A stretch of 64,000 nucleotides of DNA. It comes from Tieghemiomyces parasiticus (Eukaryota; Kickxellomycota; Dimargaritomycetes; Dimargaritales; Dimargaritaceae). The first letter of the stretch is position 1, and each line of letters starts with the position of its first letter. The notes below the pieces were generated by a model. It made no database searches. It was not told where the DNA came from and saw nothing but the letters and a program-made list of their open reading frames with translations. Below, piece by piece: positions 42,501-51,370 of this stretch. Both the position numbers and the translations under genes were made by a program. The stretch covers positions 1-64,000 of the forward strand of contig JANBPT010000082.1 of NCBI GenBank assembly GCA_027575765.1, read 5' to 3'.

Positions 42501-42909
42501 TTGGAATCCTATGAAGGACCTGCAGGCCATGGATCGTGCCCACCGCCTGGGCCAGAAACGCGTGGTGAACGTGTACCGGCTCATCACGCGTGGTACCCTG
42601 GAGGAAAAGATTATGGGACTGCAAAAATTCAAGCTCAATATCGCCAACTCGATCATCAACCAGCAGAACAGTGGCCTGCAGAACATGAACACCAACCAGC
42701 TGCTTGACCTATTTAGCGTCACCGATGTCGGTAGTGGTCAAGCCGGCGCGGCAGCGACAGACGGAAGTGGCAAGGAGGGTAGTGGTGACAAGGGCGGTCA
42801 GAAGCAACAGAGCGCCAAGGCCGTGCTCGATAGCATGGACGAGCTTTGGGACGATAAGCAGTACAACGAGGAGTATAATTTGGACTCCTTTATCCAGTCA
42901 CTGAACTAA
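36517..42909 (+). CDS. MOT1: MOT1/BTAF1, Snf2-type ATPase that removes TBP from DNA
   Basis: A nuclear Swi2/Snf2 ATPase that strips TATA-binding protein from promoters. The frame is open from a TTG at 36493; the first ATG at 36517 (MTSRLDRLVLLLDTG) matches the family N-terminus and gives 2130 residues in one exon. Residues 1-1500 are HEAT-type helical repeats that clamp TBP. The ATPase begins near 1525 (LRPYQQAGVDWLAFL): motif I DDMGLGKT at 1552-1559, motif II DEGH at 1663-1666 (the Mot1-type form, not DEAH), motif III LILSGSPI, and helicase C with HVGGLGLNLTGAD and DRAHRLGQKR. It ends with LLDLF and a DELWDDKQYNEEYNLDSFI tail. Yeast and human proteins are near 1850-1870 residues; the extra length lies in low-complexity inserts. 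One insert has an AT-hook (235-244), another an RG-rich tract (about 1206-1228). Confidence 0.98.
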   Translation: MTSRLDRLVLLLDTGSTPAIRATAAQQIGDIQKQHPHELSNLLARVCRHLRSKQWETRVAAGIALEAIAQYVPDWTTLTAPTAQKSTEETSEPPASPGSQPSTPCRTSAPGGPATPTPTAHPSTAWAFDRVDLPTVLTQGQTLLSSAGREFDLDLGDLDPAERMRIQRQRLAQNLGMGMQFAGSDLFDDADLHTAAPAVSKAADPAPAVAGGYHGGVPLAAITPRAPEPTRGGPRPRGRPRKHPVSPPRPPPADDTSNPAFAHLDLSNLSARERNRLKRKARKDGRPGGFTPGADSAQPRDKVRIVEGESTAVPVPAAPSAEPAPPATVEPSTESSTASPAPETVAALPTPPDHWPFTRLVDQLCLDLFDPDWEVRHGAGLGLKSILRRHGAAAARKQGCTPEVNAERNQLYLADIAVRLVCVLALDRFCDFVSDQVVTPVRETCAQTLGTVAKHLAPLGVDQAAGALLQLVHQPWTQAVALRPGAAPVTAPVWDVRYAGLLGLKYLVAVRQDLADQLLSGVVGAVHLGLRDADDDVRAVSAATLVPVVDVLVRRLPEVLPDLCRALWDGLLELKDDLTPSIASVMELVAKLYRYPEVCATMQQAPGAGFGALLPRLYPFFRHTMTSVRRAVLDTLLTFVRLAPGDPWADGQWRSTDARPLQLLYQNIILETHPAVLQLSVEVWTSLVWRLARDAETVPAPGAPTPLAAHVAPHLHPWLVLLATPVGWPLHTAGLYGAPPPGQATPLATYQVHPVDTAMVQQDRGLVPPAVVYRNRTAAARSLGQLLAAFEVVQRRHDVQTTDSTSIDKFLGECFLPLTRTGTAYGQWAIATIVEEWAAARALAHQLATGPVREVLHPLLIQTSGLAAQLHTAFLHDLALPLSTPRLERCGAPYHELVQLLAGLHHDATCLLRELQGASVKASRLLPAELPPIGTEGPPPPSGYFTVDWAEHLITQLYPAAVAHLPTTKAAQATRAACEDRRVRLANQIEQYHIELTTVQVRAQAAVAGAVVAMETLPDKLNSVIRALMSAVKLEELGDLQLRAAVSVARLCALLAADVAPATASSDSWAPPTYDVDLLRLPWPAQSPAAKIVKNLCTLVCSDPTRVVSDDQRDGIRSVRQAADGSTESGTNPAKLHVREPVQATVAQVAGAMHLALNHSSATPPAGLLLTPLISDPEDATRAYQGNTRKAATAAAATAAGDVETSGGRGRGARGRGRGRGRGRGAASADNSRPSTTPSSPVKSEPPGDDGDIAVGPPLAGENQVRASRAVRGATLALHALATGLGPTLFARLPRLWDTLARPLAAVGCLVPDREGPDAAVAALDNALAGTLIPPVPIVPNDLIDALLLVRALGPALHPNLHEALLTLLPQVCTVAQAGRADLRYAAAECLASLAAVLRDPVLTAVVRHLVPVLGQVQALTRRQGAAETIYRIVNALDLQVLPFVIFLVVPVLGRMSDPDDDVRLTCTNAFAHLIKLVPLEAGVPDPPALAADLLATRATERRFLAQLLDSSQLEPYPLPMPVSVTLRPYQQAGVDWLAFLNRYGLHGVLADDMGLGKTLQSICILASDHHHRATRFAATKSPDAAPLPSLVVCPPTLLGHWAQEIRTYVANLNPLIYAGPPVERRRLRPLIPRHDVVVMSYDVLRNDLEDLVDQHWNYAVLDEGHIIKNARTKLTRAAKAVRAQHRLILSGSPIMNGPLDLWSLFDFLMPGFLGTERMFHERYGRPILASRDGRSSSRDQEAGALALEALHKQVLPFLLRRMKEDVLDDLPPKIIQDYYCELGDVQRQLYEDFARSQTTQTIRRSLETAAGNDADDEGSGDSGRKRGQTHVFQALQYLRKLVNHPLLVLNPDHARYDAVMAQVGHDAARLRELVHAPKLLALRQLLTDCGIGGPGEDTSAAAAVAEPAVSPHRALIFCQLKTMLDIVENDLLKAHMPGVSYLRLDGSVDALRRQDMVTRFNQDPSIDLLLLTTHVGGLGLNLTGADTVIFVEHDWNPMKDLQAMDRAHRLGQKRVVNVYRLITRGTLEEKIMGLQKFKLNIANSIINQQNSGLQNMNTNQLLDLFSVTDVGSGQAGAAATDGSGKEGSGDKGGQKQQSAKAVLDSMDELWDDKQYNEEYNLDSFIQSLN

Positions 42910-43299
42910 TTTGCACAAGACAGGCGACCAGATCACCTTGCTCCCAAAATATAAATACTTCTTTGTGATATTTGACTTGACCGTGTAGTGTAGCCCCTAG
43001 GATGGACGGGGGAGGGGGATATAGCGAGGGCGAGAGGGCCAGGCCTGGTAGGCTGTAGTCGGCCATGACGCGTCGGGACTAGCCCTCTTCATTTGCACAA
43101 ACGCGGAGGTGCCGGACAGTCCGGATTAGGGGGGACCCATACTCCGTCGTGCCCCTTACCACATTTCCCTATTTTTGAGTGCCATCCGTGTCATTTCACT
43201 CTCCACCCTACGGACTCCTGTGTGCCCTTTTCCATTTACATCTTTAACTCTGTACAGAGACACAGCTTCTCGCATCTGCAGTGCCAACCTTGGTCCAAA
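42910..43299. other. MOT1 to ARP4 intergenic region
   Basis: A 390-base spacer between two + genes. It has an A/T-rich stretch after the MOT1 stop (AATATAAATA near 42947-42957, a possible 3' processing element) and pyrimidine-rich sequence before ARP4. No gene. Confidence 0.5.
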
Positions 43300-45370
43300 A
43301 TGGTCATCTATGGTGGAGGTACGACCGCATCTCGTCCCTGTCGCCGTGCTGCCCTTCGGCGCCCGGATTGCGGCAACATGCTGATCGGTCTCCAATTCGT
43401 GCGACTCACCGGCAAAGCTCCGTCGGAACACGAATCTTAACCCATTGAGCCCGTTTCCGCTTCCCTTACCCACCTAACCACTTCATTCACTGCAGACGAG
43501 GTGTCGGCCCTAGTGCTTGACATTGGCGGTACTTGGACCCGCGCGGGCTACGCTGGTGAAGACATCCCGAAGGTGGTCGTCCCCAGCTGGGTGGGCACTA
43601 CCGATGTGGGTGACGACACTATTTCCAAGTCTATTCGCAGCACGGGCGATATGTCTGTCGCAAACCCCGACGTCGAGATGGGTGACGCCACGGCAGAAGC
43701 CAAGCCGACGGAGGAAAGCGCGGCCGCCCAAAAGTATTACATTGGCGATACGGAGACCAGTACCTGGCGCCCCAATATGGGCCTCAAGTCCCCGCTAGAG
43801 GATGGGCTAGGTAGGTGAATCACGTAAGGCGGTAGAGGTTGTACCAAAGTGAAGTAGGGCAGGCTTCCCCCCCCCCCGTTTCAAGCTCAGACACCAGCCA
43901 TGCACTGACCACTTTGTCCCTCGCCCTCCCTATCCTCCCCCCTTTAGTAACTGACTGGGACATTTACGAGAACCTTTGGAACTACTGCTTCCAGAAACGC
44001 CTGCGGGTCTCCCCCAGCGAAAACCCCCTATTCGTCACTGAGACCGCCTGGAACACCCCGGCCCTGCGCGAGAAGCTGGTCGAACTCGCCTTTGAAAAAT
44101 TCGACGTCCCCGCCTTCTACGTCAGCAAGGACCCCGTACTGACCTCCTTCGCAGCCGGCCGCTCGACCAGTCTCGTCCTGGACTGCGGTGGCACGACGAC
44201 CAGCGCCACCGCGGTCTTTGACGGGTACGCACTCAAGAAAGGTTTGTAGACACGTGCTATACGGGTGGCGAGGTCCTCCTCATTACGGGCTTGGGTGAGC
44301 TCTGAGCTGAATGTAATCACCTGACGCGATAGTCTTCAGATCCTCTAACGCCCCGACACATCTAACCCTCTTTACTCTATTGGGAGCAGGTCAAGTCTAC
44401 CAGAACGTCGCCGGTGACTTTATCTCCGACCAGATCCTGGCCCAGCTGAAGCGTGATCACCAGAAGGAGGTCGTGCCGCGGTACCAGGTCGCGCAAAAGC
44501 GAGCGGTCGAGGCGGGCCAGCCGGCGGATGTGGACCTGCGCGTGCTGGATGGCCCCACCGACCCGAGCTACCACCACCGGATGCAACTGCAGGCTGTGCA
44601 CGAGTACAAGGAGCTGGTATGCCAGGTTTCGGAGACAACCTTCAACGCTGACGCCCTGCGCGCCCGCCCGCCCCGGGCCTACGAGTTTCCCGACGGGTAT
44701 AACCTCCAGGTTGGCATCGCCCGCTTTGAGGTGCCCGAGATCCTTTTCCAGCCCGAGCGCTTCATTATCGACCGTACCCAGACCGTGCGACTCAATGGTA
44801 GTACCGTACCACTAGGGGCGGCGGCCCCAGGTGAATCACCTGCAGGTGTGGGCGCGACCCCCACCGCTGCCACGAACGGGCCCGCCGGGGGTGGTGACCT
44901 CCTGGGCGTACCCCGTATGATCTATAACTGCATCAACGCCTGCGACGTCGACATGCGGCCTCACCTCTTCAGCAACGTCATATTGACCGGCGGCTCGACC
45001 TTGTTCCCAGGCTTCGCAGACCGTGTCAATTTTGAGTTGCAGCACCTGGCCCCTGGGGTAAGTCTCACAGTTTTTTTTGACCTTATAATCGGCGCCCCTG
45101 CAACTATGCAGCCTGGCACGCTCTCTTATCTACTAGGCCGTTGTAGCCGCGCTCCGTCTAACCCTCATTTCACGTATTGTACCTCCTTATTCCCCCTCCC
45201 CTCAGTCCCGCATTCGGATCCACGCTCCGGGCAGCACAGTCGAACGCAAGTTCAGTACGTGGCTGGGCGGCTCGATCCTATCGTCCCTCGGCACTTTCCA
45301 TCAGCTATGGATCTCCAAACAGGAGTACCAGGAGTCCGGGGCCTCCATCGTCAACAAGAAGTGCCAGTAA
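43300..45370 (+). CDS. ARP4: Actin-related protein 4 (Arp4/BAF53 type), five exons
   Basis: A nuclear actin-related protein shared by the NuA4, INO80 and SWR1-type chromatin complexes, where it pairs with actin and binds nucleosomes. Exons are 43300-43318, 43496-43810, 43948-44241, 44390-45057 and 45206-45370, giving 486 residues. Exon 1 codes only MVIYGG plus one base and joins to [12 protein letters not shown], the conserved Arp4 start. Introns 1-3 are phase 1, intron 4 phase 0; CTAAC branch sites are visible (for example near 43474 and 44362). Actin-fold signatures include [54 protein letters not shown] and the C-terminal [25 protein letters not shown]. Arp4-type insertions relative to actin are present (after [13 protein letters not shown] sequence and around [11 protein letters not shown]). 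The third donor is GTTTGT, weaker than the rest. Confidence 0.96.
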
Positions 45371-46147
45371 ACTCGACCGCAAATGTTGGTCCCTGTGCGC
45401 TATAGTGATGACCCCATACCGACCAAGTCGATCCACGCAGTCAACCCATGTCCCACTTGGTTATTTTCTGATAGACCGTCGAAATAGCCACTATCTATTC
45501 CACAGATTTTATCTGTCCGATTCTATTGCCTTCTCCCCTCTCTGTAGTTATCAGTATCAAATAAATGACCCGTCACATATGTTCCCCGGTGGGCGCTAAC
45601 CAAGTGACGTCGGCGAGGGCCGCGACAAGACCCTAGACATGGCACAGCGACGCTTACCCACACTTATTATTATGGATAACATTTCCAATCATCACTCCTA
45701 ATGAAACTCGCCCCCCCCCGCCAGCTCTGGACCAACGGGCCTCCATACCTTCTATAGATCGCGTTGAATTAACAGTGATATTAGTCCACAGCGCAATATC
45801 CGGCTACCTCAGGGAGCGGTACAGGCTAGTCAAGGGGACCGAGCCTGTAACGGGAGCTAAGGCGCCGTGGCTCCATAGCCCCTCACCGGCAGCAGCTGGA
45901 GAAGGCGCACTCGGATAATGCGGGCCACTCGGACCAAGGCTTTGGGATCGCCGTCACAGTCAGTTCACAACGGAGAGAGAGTGAGTGAGAGATTAGAATC
46001 CTAACTAAACTGGCGTCGATGACTTTGCTCGTTCACATCTCGATACTCTATTGTTCTGGTATATTTTACACATTTGCATTCTTAAAATCAAACAGTCGGT
46101 ACCCCACACGGCGAATCCCGCCAACTCCTCTCTAATACGTTTTAAAT
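45371..46147. other. Intergenic between ARP4 and the DUF1640 gene
   Basis: Contains the ARP4 3' UTR. TTTTAAAT directly precedes the next ATG. No other gene was seen. Confidence 0.5.
45560..45565 (+). promoter_or_regulatory. Polyadenylation signal of ARP4
   Basis: AATAAA 190 bases after the ARP4 stop, in a T-rich 3' region. Confidence 0.45.
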
Positions 46148-47170
46148 ATGCTCCCGCGGTTAGGCTTGTGTCTAGCCCGTGCCCGCGTGACACTCCGCCA
46201 GGGCAGCCTTGCAAATCACGGCGGTTGGCCAGCACCTCACCTACCGGACCGACCCATCCCGGGCGCACGGCTTACCTGGTCACGCCTTCCGCCGCTACGA
46301 AACTTTTCACGCACGGCCTGCTGTACCGACGCCCCGGCTAATACCGAAGGTCCCGATGCTACACCGCCGGCGGAAGGCCAGGGCGAGGCCTCCGCAACGA
46401 CCGCGGCGGCCAAACTTGATTTTACAGCCGCACAAGAGAATCTGCTTGAGGGCTTAGTGCACGAGTACGCCCATCCAATACCAATCCACCCGTTTGATTC
46501 CTTCCAAGTTGTCCGCCGTTTGGAAGACGGTGGGTTCACGCGACCACAGGCGGTTCTGCTCATGGATGTGATTCGGAGCATGACGATACGCGCTACTGCG
46601 CCCGTGCACGAGGATATGCTCAAGAAGGCCGACCTGGACAATTCCATGTACCTTTTCAAGGCGGCGCTCACGGAACTACGTACCGAGATCCGGGTCCTCC
46701 GCCAGATCGACCGGGCAGCGCTGCAATCCGAAATCGATACGGTGGAGCAAGACATTGATAACTTGCGACACCGCCTGAGCGAGGATATGATCAACCTGCG
46801 GTCCGAGATCCAGATCGAGCTCAACCAGTATAAATCTGACCAGCGCGAGCGCGTCCAGACCATGGCCGAGGCCATCCAAGAACTCAACGACACCTTCACC
46901 CGGTCCCTGGGCGCCGTCCGCACCGAGATGGAGGCCGTCAAGTGGGAGACCACTCGTAAGGGTATCATTGCCATCTACGGCGCCGTCGGCCTACTGCTGC
47001 TCCTGGCGATGATGATGCCGTCGCGTAAACCCAAGGTGGAACCGAAGGGTCCGACAGAAGACCCTTACAGCTTCGAGTCCTCCCCAGCTGCCGCATCCGA
47101 GCAAATCAACGGGTTCCTCAACATGTCCAGCGGTAGTGGCGGGAGCGGGCGTCGCCCGGCGGCGCGGTAG
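46148..47170 (+). CDS. Mitochondrial DUF1640 protein (MCUR1/CCDC90/Fmp32 family)
   Basis: A single-exon ORF of 340 residues. Residues 1-60 are Arg/Leu/Pro-rich with almost no acidic residues, a mitochondrial presequence. The family core starts about residue 115 with FDSFQVVRRLEDGGFTRPQA and VLLMDVIRSM, then a long coiled coil (about 165-265) rich in charged heptads. One membrane helix follows at about 280-300 (GIIAIYGAVGLLLLLAMM), then a short Ser/Gly-rich tail. This head-coiled-coil-TM-tail order is the normal architecture of the family, whose members sit in the inner mitochondrial membrane and have been linked to the calcium uniporter (MCUR1) and to respiratory-chain or proline metabolism in yeast. 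Which role applies here cannot be told from sequence. Confidence 0.92.
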   Translation: MLPRLGLCLARARVTLRQGSLANHGGWPAPHLPDRPIPGARLTWSRLPPLRNFSRTACCTDAPANTEGPDATPPAEGQGEASATTAAAKLDFTAAQENLLEGLVHEYAHPIPIHPFDSFQVVRRLEDGGFTRPQAVLLMDVIRSMTIRATAPVHEDMLKKADLDNSMYLFKAALTELRTEIRVLRQIDRAALQSEIDTVEQDIDNLRHRLSEDMINLRSEIQIELNQYKSDQRERVQTMAEAIQELNDTFTRSLGAVRTEMEAVKWETTRKGIIAIYGAVGLLLLLAMMMPSRKPKVEPKGPTEDPYSFESSPAAASEQINGFLNMSSGSGGSGRRPAAR

Positions 47171-47832
47171 AGCCCGCAGATACTTGGGACGTCATCTGAT
47201 TTAACCTAAGGAGGAAATGGGTAACTTGGAGTGGGCCGCCCCTACACACCCTCGCGTACGTGAAACATTTGTCAGGGTATAAATTGGCGAGGTCGTGACG
47301 GGAAGACTGGCCATTCCCTCAACTTCGTTCGAGTCGGTATCATAAAAGGATCCGCTTCTATTCTTTGGTGTCATCAAAAGACTTTCCGTTGGCCCAGTTA
47401 CCGAATGACGAATACTGGGTTAGCTGGTAAAACACATTAATGCAATGTAGCGAGGATTGAAGGTTTTTTTCAATTTGGAAGGCCACACGCCCCCCCCCGC
47501 AGGATATCCACCAGCAGCGCTCTCTACCACGACAAACCATTGGTCGTTGGATGACGTCGACCCACCAGCTATGGCCTTATCTGTGAAGTGGCGGGGGGTA
47601 TGCCTGGGAATATACTAGCCTAATTTCCCTGCCCAGGCCCTCAACTACTGCTTTCCAAATGCATACCTGCATCACGGTTGTATGCTACTGGCCTTCCTAC
47701 CCGCCCGCATTCCTTCAGACGTGACTGACTATTCCCCACCCGCCTCTCCACATTCATTCTGACCAGCACCGAAACGTGCAACCTGTCCAACGCCCTCTCC
47801 CTCACATTTCTTTCACTCGCTTACTTCTCATA
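47171..47832. other. Intergenic upstream of the PP2C gene
   Basis: From about 47630 the + strand is pyrimidine-rich and likely the leader and promoter of the phosphatase. No gene. Confidence 0.45.
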
Positions 47833-50207
47833 ATGTTCTCCCGCCGGGTGCTGGCAGACCTGGCCCAGCGGGGCAGCCCGCGGTCCGCCTTGGGCGGAAA
47901 AGCCTACAGTACGCGGCCCAAGGTGATTTTACCTCACCACCAGTACGTCATTCGTACCCCGCATCAGCGCCACAACATGCGACTAGATATCACCCAGTTG
48001 CCCCACTTTATCGGCGTCCGCTCGACGCGCGGCGTGCGGGAGTACAACGAGGACCGGTACAAGGTACGCGTTCTTCGTCTCGACTCCCAGACCGAACAGC
48101 AGCAAGCGGTATTCTTGGGCGTGTACGACGGGTAAGTTCGACGATTCGGGTGATGTTTCGAACGCAGTGATCGATGACCGTAGGCCCGGGCCTCCATCTA
48201 AACTAGACTAGAGGGAACGTTAGGGCGGGGCTCGTCGCTCAACCGCTAGTTACGTACTCCCCATTTTATAATATTCCTCGTTAACTTGTTCCCCTGTCCT
48301 TTTATTTCATTGACAACCTTTATATTTATATATATATATATATATCTCGGTAGGCACGGCGGCGCTCGATGCGTGGATTACCTGTCAGCTAACCTCCACC
48401 GAAACATCGAGGGCGTGACAATGGCCGACGTGCGACCGGTCCTACGCCACCTGCAGAACCTGGGCGAGTCCTGGCAGGAATACGAGCCGAAGCTCCTCCT
48501 GGATGCCATCGACCGGGCGAGGTCCCGGGACCCCCAATCGACCAACGACTACCGCATGTCCCTCCCGGCCCGTCTCACCCTGGCCTTCCTTAAGACCGAT
48601 CTGGATTTGTACCGCAATGAGACAATTAAAGACGGATCCACCGCCTCCGCAGTCCTAATGGAAGCCCTCGACGGGCTGCCGTTCTGGTCGTCCGACCAAC
48701 TACGGCTAACCGCCGCCAACGTAGGAGACACTAGGTAAGCGCGATCTCCACTCTTCGAGTCTACAACTCACTCGGCCCCATCCACGCGCGCAAGGTCTAG
48801 GGCACCTGCCCCTGTTCCACGTGTGTGTACGTATGTCCGCTTCTCCTACGCCGGCAACCGGGCGGGCCATGACGACCATTAACCAGTCCCCCCTTTTCTC
48901 ATCTTACCCATCCTCGCCAGGATCATCGCCTGTGATGCACACAGCGGCCTGGCCCGCGAACTAAGCCGGGACCACCATGCCGATGACCCGGCCGAGTTGA
49001 TCCGGATTAAGCGCGCCGGTGGCTTCGTAGACGCTGATGCCTTTGGCGAATTTATGGCCCTAGGTCGGGTGGCCAACACGCGGTCGTTCGGCGACCGGAC
49101 CCTCAAGTCATTCGGGGTGATTGCGGAACCCACGGTGTTTCAGCACGATTTCAGCACCAAAGACCTGGCGTTTCTAGTCATAGTTACTGACGGTATCACA
49201 TCCGTGCTGGACAACCAGGAGATCATCGATCTGGTAAGCATACCTATGAGATGGGGGAGGTGGTTAATTGAGACTAGTTAGCCTGCTGAACGCCTGCGAA
49301 TGTAACAACCATCGAACTCACGACCAGGTGAATTTATCCACTGTCCCTGAATCTTTGGGGATGGGCTTGTACCATAACTTTTCATTAGATCCGACCTTTT
49401 AGCGACCCGACCCAGGCCGCTATCGAACTGGTGGACATGGCCGACCGGGCAGGTTCATCCGACAATATGACTGCTCTGGTAAGTTGGTGCATTATTACTT
49501 CAATAGTGTGGAGGGATGTACACCGTCTTCGGTGTTTTCCCCTTTCCAATCCAACGCCCTTTAAAAGTACTAATCACGTCTACCATTTCACCCGCCTCCC
49601 CATGCAGATTGTGGCCCTACCCGGATGGAACCCGGCTTTAGTCACCCACCGACCACCAGTCACTACGGACCGAGATAACGGGCGAGATCCATCTCTCGGC
49701 AGTCTGGTTGGAGTCCGTACAGAGGAGGGTAGCTCCCCCGTGGATCTGGATGCGGGAGCGACCCGGCGCCATGGTGGCTGGATAGGAGCTAGTAGCCGTC
49801 GTCTGGACGGTACCAAAGGCAAGGCTGACGTGCCCATCCGAACCCTCCTGACCCGCCTTTACGCCAGTGCGGAAACTTTGTCGCTATCGGCTACGCCCCA
49901 GCCCAACGGGGCCGCAATCAGGCTAAATGCCCGCCAAATCCGGGAATATCTGGCGCAGCACGCGGTCGCCTTGTCGATGGACACGGCCGTGAGTGAAGAC
50001 GGCACTGGTCCGCCCATTGACACACCCAAGACAGCGGGTGAGGTGAGCGCAACTAACGCGCGCATCGTCCAGTTATCATACACTGTCCTAGGGCGCACGG
50101 GGGACCCGACAGCCCAGGATGGAGAGGAAGGGTTGACAACCGACGAATTATATCGGGCCTGGCGACTCCTGGACGTTAAGGCGTGGACCACCGCTCCGAC
50201 TGAGTAG
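47833..50207 (+). CDS. PP2C-family (PPM) protein phosphatase, mitochondrial type, five exons
   Basis: A metal-dependent Ser/Thr phosphatase. Exons are 47833-48131, 48354-48734, 48921-49233, 49389-49478 and 49608-50207, giving 560 residues; introns 1 and 2 are phase 2, introns 3 and 4 phase 0. The N-terminus (MFSRRVLADLAQRG, RSALGGKAYSTRPK) is a likely mitochondrial presequence. PP2C motifs are in order: STRGVREYNEDRY, GVYDGHGG (D99 to G103, split by intron 1), AANVGDTRIIACD, ANTRSFGD, IVTDGITSVLDNQE and GSSDNMTAL. The metal-binding aspartates are all present, so it should be active. Exon 5 adds about 195 residues after the domain, polar and without recognised motif. Yeast Ptc6/Aup1, a mitochondrial PP2C, is the closest type I can suggest, but the assignment within the family is not certain. 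Confidence 0.92.
48327..48345. repeat. TA microsatellite inside PP2C intron 1
   Basis: A (TA) tract of 19 bases ends only 8 bases before the intron 1 acceptor TAG at 48351-48353. Confidence 0.9.
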
Positions 50208-50836
50208 GTGAGTGGGTAGCCGAGCGGATCAATGTTGTGCAATACTAGTTGTATTATTTTATAAGGACCCCGCGACCTGGAGTCCTCTCGGTAAGGGCGG
50301 CCAATTGACCGCTAGAAGTTTGCGTATGCCCCATTTCCTGTAATTTCAATGTATTAAAGCTACTGTCCCCTGAAAGGTTCAATATGTCAATCGGTAGTAA
50401 TTGATGAAGTAATAGCTATCACGACCATCAACCCTGTTGTAAAGGGACAGCCAGCCTAGCTAGCTAGGATCAATCTTCCCCTATTACTATTTGGGGGTAA
50501 CTGAACATGAGCCCCTCAGAATCAGACCTAGAGGATCTGGCTGAATTGGGTCTTAACCAGTAACCTTATCACGGATTATTAGCCAAGGTGCTAGCAGGTT
50601 GACCAATATGCTGAATTTAATGATAGCCCGGCTGGAAAACACCAGCCATATTCCCACCAAAGAAATACAGAAATGTAGAATGAGGATCAGGATGTACCAG
50701 AAGTAGGGTAACGGGTATGCCCCAGAAGGGTTGCAAGAAAAAAATGAGGAGACCTCTGGTTCGTCGTGACCGCAGAGTTAAGTGCCTGAGGCGACCCAAA
50801 TGGCAACAGGTGAAGGTGTTTTTAGTGCGGCTATCG
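50208..50836. other. Convergent intergenic region
   Basis: The PP2C (+) and polyQ secreted protein (-) genes end toward each other here. The sequence is AT-rich with no ORF of note. Confidence 0.45.
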
Positions 50837-51063
50837 TTAATTTTTCTTAAAAAAGTTCAAAACCCTCTCACGCTTACCCAAAGGACGCTGGGGGTTCGGC
50901 GCGTATGAGCTCGCTTCACCCTGGAGCTGGTACATCGGATCAGGCATACGGTTGGGCAAGCTATGTTGCCCCGAGAACGGCTGCGATTGGGGGAAGGGCT
51001 GTCCATACGGCATGTACTGTTGTCCCGAGAATGACTGCTGCTGGGGGAGGTATTGCCCATGCG

Positions 51064-51099
<36 letters not shown>

Positions 51100-51370
51100 C
51101 CGGCTTGGCGCCATATTTCTTATAAGCTTTGACAGCAGCAAAGCTTGCCACTGCTGCGGCAAGACTGTTCCTGAACTTGTGCTCATCGCTCACCTTGGCG
51201 GCAGCCACACCCGCACCGGCCATGATAGCGGCCGTGCCTAATCCTCTTTCGTTCTGGCCTTCAGGGTGACCATTGTAGTTACCATAAGGTGACGAATACT
51301 GGTCACTGGCGAGGACGGTGCTGGTGAGGCCGAGCAGGGCCACCGAGGCGACCACGAGGGACTTGAGCAT
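50837..51370 (-). CDS. Small secreted polyglutamine protein
   Basis: An intact ORF of 177 residues. A signal peptide (MLKSLVVASVALLGLTSTVLA) precedes a Tyr/Gly/Asn-rich stretch. Residues about 45-85 are Ala/Gly-rich and helical (TAAIMAGAGVAAAK, NSLAAAVASFAAVKAYKKYG); the AAVASFAAVKAY pattern faintly resembles the DUF3759/CipC-type fungal stress proteins. An 11-glutamine run follows, encoded by mostly CAG codons, then Gln/Pro/Tyr-rich imperfect repeats around QSFSGQQYMPYG and QPFSGQHSLPN, and a basic tail (KRERVLNFFKKN). It could be a cell-surface or extracellular low-complexity protein. Function not known. Start chosen at the only ATG giving the signal peptide. Confidence 0.75.
51065..51097. 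repeat. CTG/CAG trinucleotide tract coding polyQ
   Basis: Thirty-three bases coding 11 glutamines on the minus strand, almost all CAG with two CAA, so length variation between strains is likely. Confidence 0.95.

Noticed and set aside
43093..43440. 115-codon + ORF overlapping ARP4 exon 1
   Set aside because: It opens with a non-matching upstream start and reads into ARP4 intron 1; the spliced model gives the conserved Arp4 N-terminus.
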